Source: Intrasporangiaceae bacterium (GTDB lineage: Bacteria; Actinomycetota; Actinomycetes; Actinomycetales; Dermatophilaceae). From it: 11,485 nucleotides of DNA. Made by a program: the position numbers and the translations under genes. Below, in pieces: positions 1-6,259 of this stretch (positions within the stretch are counted from its first letter, which is position 1; every line of letters starts with the position of its first letter). Under the pieces are notes generated by a model, which worked only from the letters and a program-made list of their open reading frames with translations, was not told where the DNA came from and searched no databases. The stretch is from positions 1 to 11,485 of the forward strand of contig JAAYSB010000396.1 in assembly GCA_012518475.1 (NCBI GenBank). Direction: 5' to 3'.

Positions 1-31
1 CCGACGGGGTCACCGACGGGGTCACCGACGG
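1..31 (+). repeat. Tandem 12-bp coding repeat at window edge
   Basis: The unit CCGACGGGGTCA occurs at 1-12 and 13-24 and is followed by a partial copy CCGACGG at 25-31. It is in frame and encodes Pro-Thr-Gly-Ser repeats in the linker of the left-edge protein. More copies may lie to the left of the window. Such short in-frame repeats can vary in number between strains. Confidence 0.7.
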
Positions 32-354
32 ACGCGGAGACCGCCCCGACCGCAGACCCGACGGCGGAACCCGATGACCCCGCGACCACGCCGCCGCCGA
101 CCGGGCAGACCCTTGACGATGCGGTGGGCGAGGCGGACGCTGTCATCCGTGGGGTCGCCCAGCCGGAGGCCCGCGACGAGCTCGTCCGGGAGTGGCAGGG
201 CGCCTCCGCCGGACTCCAGGGCGCCAACGCAGCCGAGCACCTCCGGGATGTCATCGATCAGGCCGAGGACCTCGCGGAGGACGGGGACCTCACAGCGGAC
301 GAGCTCAGCGCAGTGCGCGACGCTGTGGACCGGGTCATCGCCCTGCTGCCCTGA
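1..354 (+). CDS. C-terminal part of an unrecognised protein with Pro/Thr-rich linker and EF-hand-like end
   Basis: The frame is open from the first base to the TGA at 352-354, so the gene begins before the window; 117 residues are visible. Residues 1-36 are low complexity, rich in Pro, Thr, Asp and Gly, opening with a repeated Pro-Thr-Gly-Ser unit; this kind of sequence usually forms a flexible linker, often in secreted or membrane-anchored proteins. Residues 38-116 are acidic and predicted helical. Within them residues 90-101 read D-L-A-E-D-G-D-L-T-A-D-E, which fits the EF-hand loop pattern at positions 1, 5, 6, 8 and 12 but has Ala at position 3. I do not recognise the family, and no signal or anchor can be judged without the N-terminus. 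A GTG at 124 is an internal codon, not the likely start. It converges on the flavoprotein gene with only 6 bp between stops. Confidence 0.75.
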   Translation, partial: PTGSPTGSPTDAETAPTADPTAEPDDPATTPPPTGQTLDDAVGEADAVIRGVAQPEARDELVREWQGASAGLQGANAAEHLRDVIDQAEDLAEDGDLTADELSAVRDAVDRVIALLP

Positions 355-360
355 TCCTCC

Positions 361-1347
361 TCAGAACGAGCCGGAGAGCGCTTCGACGTCTTCCTTGGTG
401 AGGTCGGCATTGATCGCGATGGCGGCGCGCAGACCGTCGGCGGCGGCCTCGATCACCTGGACGTTGCCGTCGCGGAGGTTCCCGGCGACCCAGACACCGG
501 GCACGTCGGTGGCCCGGCCCGCGTCCGTGGGGACGAGGACGCACTCCTCGTCCGGCTCGTCGAGAACGGTGACGCCGAGGTCGTCGAGCAGGGCACGGCG
601 GGGGTGGGTCGTCGGGGCGACGAGCAGGGCCTGACAGGGCACCTCACGGCCGTCCTCGAGGACGACGCCGGTCAGGTCGTCCGGCGCGGTGCCGGTGACC
701 CGCACGACGCGGCCGTCCTCGCAGCGGATGCCCCGGGCGTGCAGCCCCCGGAGCTCGCGCTCGTCCGGGCTGATGGTGTCGTTCGTGAGGAGGATGACCT
801 CGTCAGCCCACTGAAGGAGCAGGTGTGCCTCGGCCACCGCCTCCGGGCCGGCGGCGAGGACGGCCACTGTCTCGTGGGTGATCTCGCAACCGCTGCAGTA
901 CGGGCAGTGGAACACCGCGCTGCCCCAGAACGCCTCGATCCCCTCGACCTCGGGCAGCTCGTCGACCAGGCCCGTGGCCATGAGGACCCGTCGGGCCCGG
1001 ACCTCGGTCCCATCGTCCAGCTCGAGCGCGAAGCGGCTCGGTCCGGTGAGGTGCTCCTCGGTGGTGTCGGCCTGACCGGTCGCCTCGTCGAGGGCACGTG
1101 CCTTGACGACGCGGGTCCGGATGACCGTGCCGCCGTAGCGCTCCACCTCCTCGCGCCCGATGGCAACGAGCTCCTCGGGGGAGAGGCCGTCCCGGCTGAG
1201 GAAGCCGCGCATATGCGCGTCGAAGCGGTTGCGGGTCTCGCCCGACTCGAGGACGAGGACGGTGCGTCCGGCCTGGGCAAGGATGACGGCGGCGTTGAGT
1301 CCGGCGGCACCGGCCCCGACGATGGCGACGTCGCAGGTGTGGCTCAT
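361..1347 (-). CDS. Thioredoxin-reductase-like NAD(P)/FAD-dependent oxidoreductase
   Basis: This is a 328-residue protein with the layout of low-molecular-weight thioredoxin reductase relatives. Residues 7-16 carry the FAD-binding Rossmann motif GAGAAG, followed by the acidic end of the second strand (E35). Residues 122-126 (LMATG) are the usual ATG motif. Residues 148-151 are CPYC, with a further Cys at 154, at the place where thioredoxin reductases have CxxC. Residues 284-306 (VWVAGN then QVIEAAADG) match the C-terminal FAD-contacting segment. The NAD(P)-binding glycine motif around 163-169 is degenerate (LAAGPEA). By family it should be a cytoplasmic flavoenzyme using NAD(P)H to reduce a disulfide or another acceptor; the partner is not visible, since no thioredoxin or ferredoxin gene is nearby. 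It lies 28 nt downstream of the esterase gene on the same strand and may be co-transcribed, but it also has its own candidate leaderless promoter. Confidence 0.9.
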   Translation of the reverse strand: MSHTCDVAIVGAGAAGLNAAVILAQAGRTVLVLESGETRNRFDAHMRGFLSRDGLSPEELVAIGREEVERYGGTVIRTRVVKARALDEATGQADTTEEHLTGPSRFALELDDGTEVRARRVLMATGLVDELPEVEGIEAFWGSAVFHCPYCSGCEITHETVAVLAAGPEAVAEAHLLLQWADEVILLTNDTISPDERELRGLHARGIRCEDGRVVRVTGTAPDDLTGVVLEDGREVPCQALLVAPTTHPRRALLDDLGVTVLDEPDEECVLVPTDAGRATDVPGVWVAGNLRDGNVQVIEAAADGLRAAIAINADLTKEDVEALSGSF

Positions 1348-1359
1348 ATCCGGAGCCTA
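1348..1359 (-). promoter_or_regulatory. Candidate leaderless promoter -10 of the flavoprotein gene
   Basis: On the minus strand the hexamer TAGGCT (1359-1354) is followed by six bases (CCGGAT) and then the ATG at 1347. TANNNT is the usual actinobacterial -10 form, and transcription would begin at or next to the A of the start codon. No good Shine-Dalgarno sequence precedes the ATG, which supports a leaderless message. No convincing -35 box was seen. Confidence 0.4.
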
Positions 1360-1375
1360 CGTGCCTCGCAGGACT

Positions 1376-2518
1376 TCACTCGTAGACGAACCGCTGCTCG
1401 CCGGGGTGCAGCCAGGTGAGCCCCTCGCGCAGCCGGTCGCGCCAGTTCTCCCAGTTGTGTCCGTCGCGGTGCTCCCGGTAGCGCACCTCCATGCCGGCCT
1501 CTCGGAAGACGGTCGCCATCGACCGGTTGGGGGTGATGAGCGGCTCGTACATCCCGCACGACTGATAGATCCTGTCGGCGACCCGCCGCGGGCGCGCACG
1601 GTAGGCGTTGACGAACTTGACGACCGGGTCGAAGACCGCGCCGCCGCCGTGGTCGAAGGCGATGTCGGTGAAGACGAGGGAGGCCGACTGGAGGAGCAGG
1701 TTGCCGAAGACGTCGGGGTAGCGGACGGCGGTCGAGATCGAGGCGATCCCGCCGAAGCTCGACCCCATCAGAGTGCGGCCGCTCGGTGTACCGAGCAGGG
1801 GATAGGTCTCGGACAGGTGCGGGACGAGCTCGCGCGCGACGAAGCGGGCGTGCGGCGCGTTGTTCGCGTACTCGACGAGCCGGTTGCCGGGGGGCACGAA
1901 GGCGACGATGAGGTCCGCGATCTCACCCCGGTGGATGAGGTTGTCCAGGACGGTCTTCATCGAGGCGTAGTTGAGATAGTCGTCTCCGTCGTGGACGACG
2001 AGGAGTGGGTAGTGGACGAGCGGGATGAACCGGGCCGGCACATACACCGAGAAGCGCACGGTGCGCCGCAGGGCCTTGGACTGCAGCTCGGCCGGCACCA
2101 GCTCACCGGGCCGCGACTCAGGGTCCGGCAGGGTCCACGCGGGGACCTCGTATCCGGTCGCCGCACAGACCGAGCTCGCACCGAACGGCCCGTGGGCGAG
2201 GCGGGGATTGAGCGGGTCGTTGACGTAGGACTCCCGCATCCCGCCGCGGACGATCTCGAACTGGTACTCGACGCGCGACTCCTTGGGCATGTCGATCGAG
2301 ACGTACCAGAGGGTCGTGTGCGGGATCCGGCGCATGGTCAGCGGCTCCGGGAGGCCTTGCACCCGGTGACGGAGGAGCACCTCATCGGCCTCGCCGACCC
2401 AGAGGAAGGTCGCCCGGTCGCCCTCGACGATCGGTGATCCGTGCCGGGTGACGAAACGGGTGGCGCGCTCCTGATCCACGGCGCGTTCCAGCAGTCGGTT
2501 GATCGCGAGCTTCCTCAT
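1376..2518 (-). CDS. Enterochelin-esterase-like alpha/beta hydrolase (esterase D/Fes family)
   Basis: The 380-residue protein has two parts. Residues about 30-125 look like the beta-sandwich N-terminal domain found in Fes-type esterases (strand-rich, with LWYVSIDMP and YQFEIV). Residues about 150-375 are a PF00756-type alpha/beta hydrolase. The nucleophile elbow is GSSFGG with Ser254. The catalytic His is probably H354 in DGHNWENWRD, a hallmark of the family, and E325 in SCGMYEPL is a candidate acid. No signal peptide is seen, so it should act in the cytoplasm. Relatives hydrolyse esters such as those in catecholate siderophores, but no siderophore synthesis or uptake gene is present here, so the substrate is unknown. 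The start overlaps the end of the S51-like gene by 4 nt (ATGA), implying translational coupling; a GGAGG lies 10 nt upstream of the ATG. It is the third gene of the ligase cassette. Confidence 0.88.
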   Translation of the reverse strand: MRKLAINRLLERAVDQERATRFVTRHGSPIVEGDRATFLWVGEADEVLLRHRVQGLPEPLTMRRIPHTTLWYVSIDMPKESRVEYQFEIVRGGMRESYVNDPLNPRLAHGPFGASSVCAATGYEVPAWTLPDPESRPGELVPAELQSKALRRTVRFSVYVPARFIPLVHYPLLVVHDGDDYLNYASMKTVLDNLIHRGEIADLIVAFVPPGNRLVEYANNAPHARFVARELVPHLSETYPLLGTPSGRTLMGSSFGGIASISTAVRYPDVFGNLLLQSASLVFTDIAFDHGGGAVFDPVVKFVNAYRARPRRVADRIYQSCGMYEPLITPNRSMATVFREAGMEVRYREHRDGHNWENWRDRLREGLTWLHPGEQRFVYE

Positions 2519-3462
2519 GAGGCGCAGTCCTCCGAGGCGCTGGCCTCATCCTCGATCGTGGCGATCGTCCCCTCGGCTGTGACCACCCGGGCCTCGGCCG
2601 GCAACGAGCCGTCGTCGCCTATCCGCACCTGCATCCCGTCATCGAGGAGCAGCACCCGCGCAGGGGCGAAGCGGTGCGCGAGCACGAGATTCCGGTGCAC
2701 GTCATCGAGCGCGAGCCGGCGCCGGGCGTGCGGCATCGCGATGACCCGAGGCACCCGACCGAGGCCGCGGTCCCACACCTCCGCCGGCTGGACCCCGGCC
2801 GGTCCCTTGTCGTGGTAGAGGACGATGTGGTCGGTGAGGACCATCGCACCGGCCGACCACCCGACGACGGGCAGGTCGGGGGAGGGGAACGCCTCGAAGA
2901 GCCGCAGGCAGCGCATGAGGAAGGAGACGTGTCCGCCGGCGATCGCGAGCAGCGCCGAGCTGTCGAGGATCTCGGCCACCTCACCGCGGTGGCCGGCGAT
3001 GACATCGGAGCTGTCCACCTGACCCACGGACCGGAGCTCGTCCTCGAGCTCGGCGGTGAGCCAGACATACCAGGCGTCGATGTCCTGGACGGACTGCACA
3101 CCGGCCCGTAGAGCGGAGTCGATGAGGTCCTGTCGCGCCGTGCGGCGCAGGATCGTGTAGACCGCGTCCATCGCGTGGCTGAGCCGGACCTTGTAGAGCT
3201 TGTTCGCCTCGTCGATGCTGCGGTTGTACACACTCGCTGCGGCGGCGAAGGTGGGGTCGTGCCGCACGACGTGACCGAGGCGGGTGAAGAGGTGCAGGTT
3301 GCGTGCCCGGCCACCCATGACCTCGTGCAGCTCGGCATCGTCCTTCTCGCGGTCCCGCCAGCCGGCGGTCACGGTCGCCACCGGCCCGTCCGGTGCGAGG
3401 GCGTCGGCGACGGTTCCGGCGGTCTGCCGGAAACGCTGTGGTCCGAGGAGGACGGTCGTCAT
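2515..3462 (-). CDS. S51 peptidase/cyanophycinase-like serine hydrolase (type 1 glutamine amidotransferase-like fold)
   Basis: This 315-residue protein has the nucleophile motif GWSAGAM at residues 201-207 (Ser203), preceded by a hydrophobic strand and an AGGHVSF segment (175-181), and followed by GLGRVP...MPHARRR with His245. That order (Ser in a G-x-S-A-G-A elbow, then G-L-G, then P-H near an Arg) is typical of peptidase E and cyanophycinases (family S51), which cleave aspartyl-type peptide or isopeptide bonds. Residues about 70-165 are a helical, charged insertion not expected in the roughly 230-residue peptidase E, and the N-terminus is only loosely similar to known members. No export signal is seen. 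It starts 3 nt after the ATP-grasp stop and overlaps the esterase by 4 nt. I infer that it hydrolyses a peptide-like product related to the ligase reaction; the substrate cannot be read from sequence. Confidence 0.82.
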   Translation of the reverse strand: MTTVLLGPQRFRQTAGTVADALAPDGPVATVTAGWRDREKDDAELHEVMGGRARNLHLFTRLGHVVRHDPTFAAAASVYNRSIDEANKLYKVRLSHAMDAVYTILRRTARQDLIDSALRAGVQSVQDIDAWYVWLTAELEDELRSVGQVDSSDVIAGHRGEVAEILDSSALLAIAGGHVSFLMRCLRLFEAFPSPDLPVVGWSAGAMVLTDHIVLYHDKGPAGVQPAEVWDRGLGRVPRVIAMPHARRRLALDDVHRNLVLAHRFAPARVLLLDDGMQVRIGDDGSLPAEARVVTAEGTIATIEDEASASEDCAS

Positions 3463-3465
3463 CGG

Positions 3466-4683
3466 TCAGCCAGCGTAGACGTGGACCGTCTGGCCCACGT
3501 CATCGAGCATGCCCCGGAGCACGTCGTAGTCGGGATGACGCATCCGGACATAGGCGTTGGCCATGAAGCCCGCCTCGACACCCTGGGTCGGGGTCCCGGG
3601 CTCGGGGAAGTGGACGTCGATGATCCACTCACCGTGCCGGTCGACGATCTCCTCGATGCCGGAGTACCCCCGGATCCGACCGTCGTGGTCGGGACGCAGG
3701 GCGACGAGGCCGGCCGAGTAGGCCCGCGACAGCGCACGCTCCACCGTCCCGTGGACGATGGTGTGCGCCCACTCCCGATAGACGTCGACATCGTTGGCGG
3801 CGGAGTACAGGTCCCAGCAGCCGACGCCGGGCGGTCGGCAGCCGATCTCGGAGAAGCGCAGGCCCTTCGGACCGAAGAACCACTCCATGTGGGTCGCCGA
3901 CGTCGTGATGCCGAGGACCTCGTTGACCCGGCGGCCGAGCTCGCGGACCTCGGCATACCGGGGCGAGTCGTCGATCCGGTTCGTCGTGACGAACTGCGGT
4001 GAGATCCACCGGTTGCGCATACCTTCGAGCACGTTCGGGTAGTAGTGGGTGATCCAGTCGTGCGCGACCTCACCGCCGACGGTGATGGTGTCGTAGAAGC
4101 CCTCGTGGCCCTCGACGAACTCCTCGACGGCGATGCTCTCCGCGTCTCCGAAGATGTACAGCGCCTGCTCCAGCTCGGTGTCGCTGGTGACCTTGACGGT
4201 GTCCTGGGCGCCGGCTCCGGAGCGCGGCTTGAGGATGAGCGGATAGCCGACGTGCCGGGCGAAGCGGCGCACCGCCGCCGGGCTGTCCGCAGCAGTCGAC
4301 GCGGCCGTCGGCACGCCGGCGGCTCGCAGCGCCTCCTTCATCGACGGCTTGTCCCGGCACAGCCACGTCGTCCGCAGCGAGGTGCCGGGGATGCCGCGCC
4401 ACTCACGCACCTGGGCCGCCGCCATCAGATGGCTCTCGACCGTCGACTCGAGCGCGTCGATCCACATCTGCGACTGCGCCCAGCGCACCGCCGCGTCGAG
4501 CTGGTGGGTGTCGGTGACGTTGTCGACTCGGTAGTACGCGGCCAGGGCGTCGCGCACGTCGGGCTCGAGCCAGTCCTCGGGCGTCTCGCCGACCCCGATC
4601 ACCGTTGCCCCCACGCTCGTGAGGGCGTGGACGAACCGGCGCTGGTTGCGGGGGAACGACGGCTCGACGAAGACGATGTTCAC
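3466..4683 (-). CDS. ATP-grasp ligase (amino-acid/carboxylate ligase-like)
   Basis: A 405-residue protein with an ATP-grasp core. Residues 1-110 form a Rossmann-like N-terminal domain (MNIVFVEPS). Residues 111-126 (DKPSMKEALRAAGVPT) match the start of the ATP-grasp domain, and YPLILKPRSGAGA (147-159, Lys152) is the nucleotide-binding Lys and loop. VEEFVEG (186-192) is the hinge that contacts adenine. HMEWFF (265-270, Glu267) and FSEIGCRPPG (277-286, Glu279, Arg283) are the metal and phosphate ligands. The Asn common after the second Glu is replaced by Gly281. Members activate a carboxylate as acyl-phosphate and join it to an amine or other nucleophile. Biosynthetic relatives include carnosine-synthase-like and L-amino-acid ligases; substrates here are unknown. 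The start is a GTG at 4683, chosen because the N-terminal strand begins there and the gap upstream carries a TAGGCT hexamer. First gene of the ligase cassette. Confidence 0.88.
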   Translation of the reverse strand: MNIVFVEPSFPRNQRRFVHALTSVGATVIGVGETPEDWLEPDVRDALAAYYRVDNVTDTHQLDAAVRWAQSQMWIDALESTVESHLMAAAQVREWRGIPGTSLRTTWLCRDKPSMKEALRAAGVPTAASTAADSPAAVRRFARHVGYPLILKPRSGAGAQDTVKVTSDTELEQALYIFGDAESIAVEEFVEGHEGFYDTITVGGEVAHDWITHYYPNVLEGMRNRWISPQFVTTNRIDDSPRYAEVRELGRRVNEVLGITTSATHMEWFFGPKGLRFSEIGCRPPGVGCWDLYSAANDVDVYREWAHTIVHGTVERALSRAYSAGLVALRPDHDGRIRGYSGIEEIVDRHGEWIIDVHFPEPGTPTQGVEAGFMANAYVRMRHPDYDVLRGMLDDVGQTVHVYAG

Positions 4684-4696
4684 CCTGGCGAGCCTA
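4684..4696 (-). promoter_or_regulatory. Candidate leaderless promoter -10 of the ATP-grasp cassette
   Basis: On the minus strand TAGGCT (4696-4691) is followed by seven bases and then the GTG start at 4683, in a 27-nt gap after the lipase-like gene. This is the same hexamer at nearly the same distance as before the flavoprotein gene. The AGG touching the GTG is too close to act as a Shine-Dalgarno sequence. A clear -35 was not found. If real, it would give the ligase, S51 and esterase genes their own transcript. Confidence 0.42.
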
Positions 4697-4710
4697 TCGG
4701 CCGACGGCGG

Positions 4711-5613
4711 CTACGCGTGGGTATGCGCGACGACCCAGTCGACGACGTCACCGATGACCTCGTCGCGGTTGGTCTCGTTGAACACCTCGTGACGGGCCTG
4801 CGGATAGAGCCGCACCGTGACGTCGTCAAGCCCGGCCTCCCGGTAGCGCTGTCCGAGGAGCTCGATGAGCCGGCCTCCGCCGGCGAGCGGGTCCGCGTCG
4901 CCGGAGACGATGAGAAGCGGAAGGTTGTCTCGGATCCCCTTGAGCACCTCGGGATTCGCGAGCAGCCCCACGTGCGAGAACAGCTGCGGCATCGTGGTCT
5001 CCGGCACATCGAAGCCGCAGAGCGGGTCGGCGACATAGGCATCGACCTCGGCCTCGTCCCGGGACAGCCACTCGTAGCCGGTGCGGTGGGTGAACCCGGC
5101 GTTGAACGCCTCGAGACCCTGGGGCCCGTCCTCCGGCGCGTTGGCCATGCTCTCCGCGAGGACGTCGAGCGCGGTCGACCCGGAGAGGACGACGCCGTCC
5201 CAGAGGTCGGAGTGCTCGAGGATCGCCGACTGGGCGGCGAAGGAGCCCATTGAGTGCCCGATGAGGAACCGGGGCACGTCCGGGTGCTGGTCCTGCAGGT
5301 AGGCGCCGTAGGCGACAAGGTCGTTGACCAGACCGTCCCACCCGGATGCGCCGAAATCGCCTGGTGTGCCGGGGGTTCCGCCGTCCTCCCCGCTCGAGAT
5401 CGACCGGCCGTGGCCGCGGTGGTCGATGGCGGCGACCGCATACCCGGCGGCGTTGAGGGCGTCGGCGAGGCGCGCATAGCGCTCGCTGTGCTCGGCCAGG
5501 CCGTGGGCGATCTGCACGACGCCACGCAGGGGGGAGACGTCCTCGCCCCACACATACGACGCGAGCGAGAGGTTGTCCTCGGGGGAGGTGAAGGTTCCGG
5601 TGCGAAGGGTCAT
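4711..5613 (-). CDS. Monoacylglycerol lipase/lysophospholipase-like alpha/beta hydrolase
   Basis: A 300-residue protein of the hydrolase_4 (PF12146) type. The HGLAEHSERY segment (37-46) forms the oxyanion region typical of monoglyceride lipases, DHRGHGRS (64-71) is the conserved loop, and GHSMG (119-123) holds the nucleophile Ser121. SGDADPLAG (237-245) gives Asp241, and ARHEVFNE (273-280) gives His275, so the triad is complete and active. There is no signal peptide, so it is probably cytoplasmic or peripheral to the membrane. Expected substrates are monoacylglycerols or lysophospholipids. The ATG at 5613 overlaps the stop of the DUF2784 gene (ATGA), with GGAG just upstream, and indicates translational coupling. 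A longer in-frame start exists but would run through the DUF2784 gene in another frame. Confidence 0.92.
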   Translation of the reverse strand: MTLRTGTFTSPEDNLSLASYVWGEDVSPLRGVVQIAHGLAEHSERYARLADALNAAGYAVAAIDHRGHGRSISSGEDGGTPGTPGDFGASGWDGLVNDLVAYGAYLQDQHPDVPRFLIGHSMGSFAAQSAILEHSDLWDGVVLSGSTALDVLAESMANAPEDGPQGLEAFNAGFTHRTGYEWLSRDEAEVDAYVADPLCGFDVPETTMPQLFSHVGLLANPEVLKGIRDNLPLLIVSGDADPLAGGGRLIELLGQRYREAGLDDVTVRLYPQARHEVFNETNRDEVIGDVVDWVVAHTHA

Positions 5614-5987
5614 GCTCCGAGCCTGCCAGCAGTTCGGGGTGGGCGGAAGAGGGCGAAGCCGACCCACGAGATGACGACGAGGGCCGCGAGCGCGAGCCGC
5701 GCCCAGGTCTCGGCGCCCTCGGGATAGATGACTCCGGCGAGGTAGTGGTCGATGAACCCGCTCGCGGGGAGGGTGGCTTCGCCCGCTTGGTCGCGACCCC
5801 AGCGCTCGACGGAGGTGAGCGGGCACGGCCAGCCGACGATGACATTGAGCAGGCCGTAGGCGGTGGTCGCGATGTGCAGCAGGATCGTCCGCGGCCAGCG
5901 CCAGGCGAGGAATCCGCCGACGGCCATGTAGGCGAGGAAGGCGAAGTGCGCCACCATGGCGAGGTCCGCGATGAGCCGGTGTCCCAT
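5610..5987 (-). CDS. DUF2784 family membrane protein
   Basis: A 125-residue protein matching the small DUF2784 membrane family. It has hydrophobic segments at about 6-29, 36-54 and 95-114, the motif WRWPRTILLH (29-38), GWPCPLTSVERWGR (52-65) and GFIDHYLAGVIYP (77-89), which are the conserved blocks I recall for this family. The biochemical function of the family is unknown to me; the conserved His, Cys and Trp residues in or near the membrane could bind a ligand, but that is speculation. The start at 5987 is favoured over a longer in-frame extension because a strong GGGAGGT lies 5 nt before it and the family begins at this point. It overlaps the lipase-like gene by 4 nt, which suggests the two act together. 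Confidence 0.88.
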   Translation of the reverse strand: MGHRLIADLAMVAHFAFLAYMAVGGFLAWRWPRTILLHIATTAYGLLNVIVGWPCPLTSVERWGRDQAGEATLPASGFIDHYLAGVIYPEGAETWARLALAALVVISWVGFALFRPPRTAGRLGA

Positions 5988-6012
5988 GCCCCACCTCCCT
6001 CGGACCAGCGTA
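5988..6012 (-). promoter_or_regulatory. Shine-Dalgarno and candidate -10 before the DUF2784 gene
   Basis: On the minus strand GGGAGGT (5999-5993) stands 5 nt before the ATG and decides the start. A TACGCT hexamer (6012-6007) lies upstream in the 40-nt gap and could be a -10 box giving a short leader of about 13 nt. The Shine-Dalgarno call is good; the promoter is tentative. Confidence 0.5.
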
Positions 6013-6027
6013 GGAGTCTGCGCGCGG

Positions 6028-6231
6028 CTACTCCGAGCCCCACACCCCGGACTGGGCGTCCTCGAGCCGCTGCCGCGCCTCACTGTGTCGGCGGCGCAGC
6101 CGCTCGGTGATCTGCCACTTCTCGTAGTCCCGGCGCGGACGTCGGGACCGGGCCACGAGGACACCGGTCGCGGCGACGCCAAGGACCGTGCTCAGCCCGA
6201 GGAGCTTCCTCCACCTGTTCGTCGACGGCAT
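6028..6231 (-). CDS. Small single-pass membrane protein, unknown function
   Basis: The 67-residue reading (start ATG at 6231) has one hydrophobic segment at about residues 9-27 (LLGLSTVLGVAATGVLVA in part), followed by a strongly basic stretch (RSRRPRR) and a charged helical tail that could form a short amphipathic or coiled segment. This suggests a membrane anchor with the tail in the cytoplasm by the positive-inside rule. I do not recognise a family. The start is uncertain: no Shine-Dalgarno sequence precedes 6231, and in-frame ATGs further up (6249 and beyond) would add residues without obvious membrane or domain character. The gene is on the strand of the DUF2784 gene, 40 nt ahead of it, and its 5' end faces the papain-like gene with only 28 bp between starts. 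Confidence 0.6.
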   Translation of the reverse strand: MPSTNRWRKLLGLSTVLGVAATGVLVARSRRPRRDYEKWQITERLRRRHSEARQRLEDAQSGVWGSE

Positions 6232-6246
6232 GGCTCGAGCGTGCCA

Positions 6247-6259
6247 CATACTGGGGCTC
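6247..6259 (+). promoter_or_regulatory. Candidate -10 of the papain-like gene, leaderless arrangement
   Basis: CATACT at 6247-6252 matches four of six positions of the TATAAT consensus and ends 7 nt before the ATG at 6260, so transcription could start at the start codon. A TCGACG at 6222-6227 is a possible weak -35 (spacer 19). There is only a poor GGGG element before the ATG. Both boxes would lie over the 5' end of the divergent gene. Confidence 0.3.

Noticed and set aside
604..1419. Long plus-strand open frame opposite the flavoprotein gene
   Set aside because: It is antisense to a well-supported gene, has no recognisable domains and the composition expected of a complement frame in GC-rich DNA.
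1160..2437. 425-codon plus-strand open frame opposite the Fes-like esterase
   Set aside because: Shadow of the esterase gene: low-complexity Asp/Glu/Val/Arg-rich translation without motifs.
3463..3476. TACGCT on the minus strand 9 nt before the S51-like start
   Set aside because: It lies in the last codons of the ATP-grasp gene and the 3-nt junction points to co-transcription, so it is more likely coding sequence than a promoter.
3466..4683. Cyanophycin synthetase identity for the ATP-grasp gene
   Set aside because: The protein is 405 residues with only an N-terminal domain and ATP-grasp core; the C-terminal Mur-ligase domain of CphA is absent.
4045..5253. 402-codon plus-strand open frame across the ATP-grasp and lipase-like genes
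   Set aside because: It spans two convincing minus-strand genes and their gap, and shows no domain.
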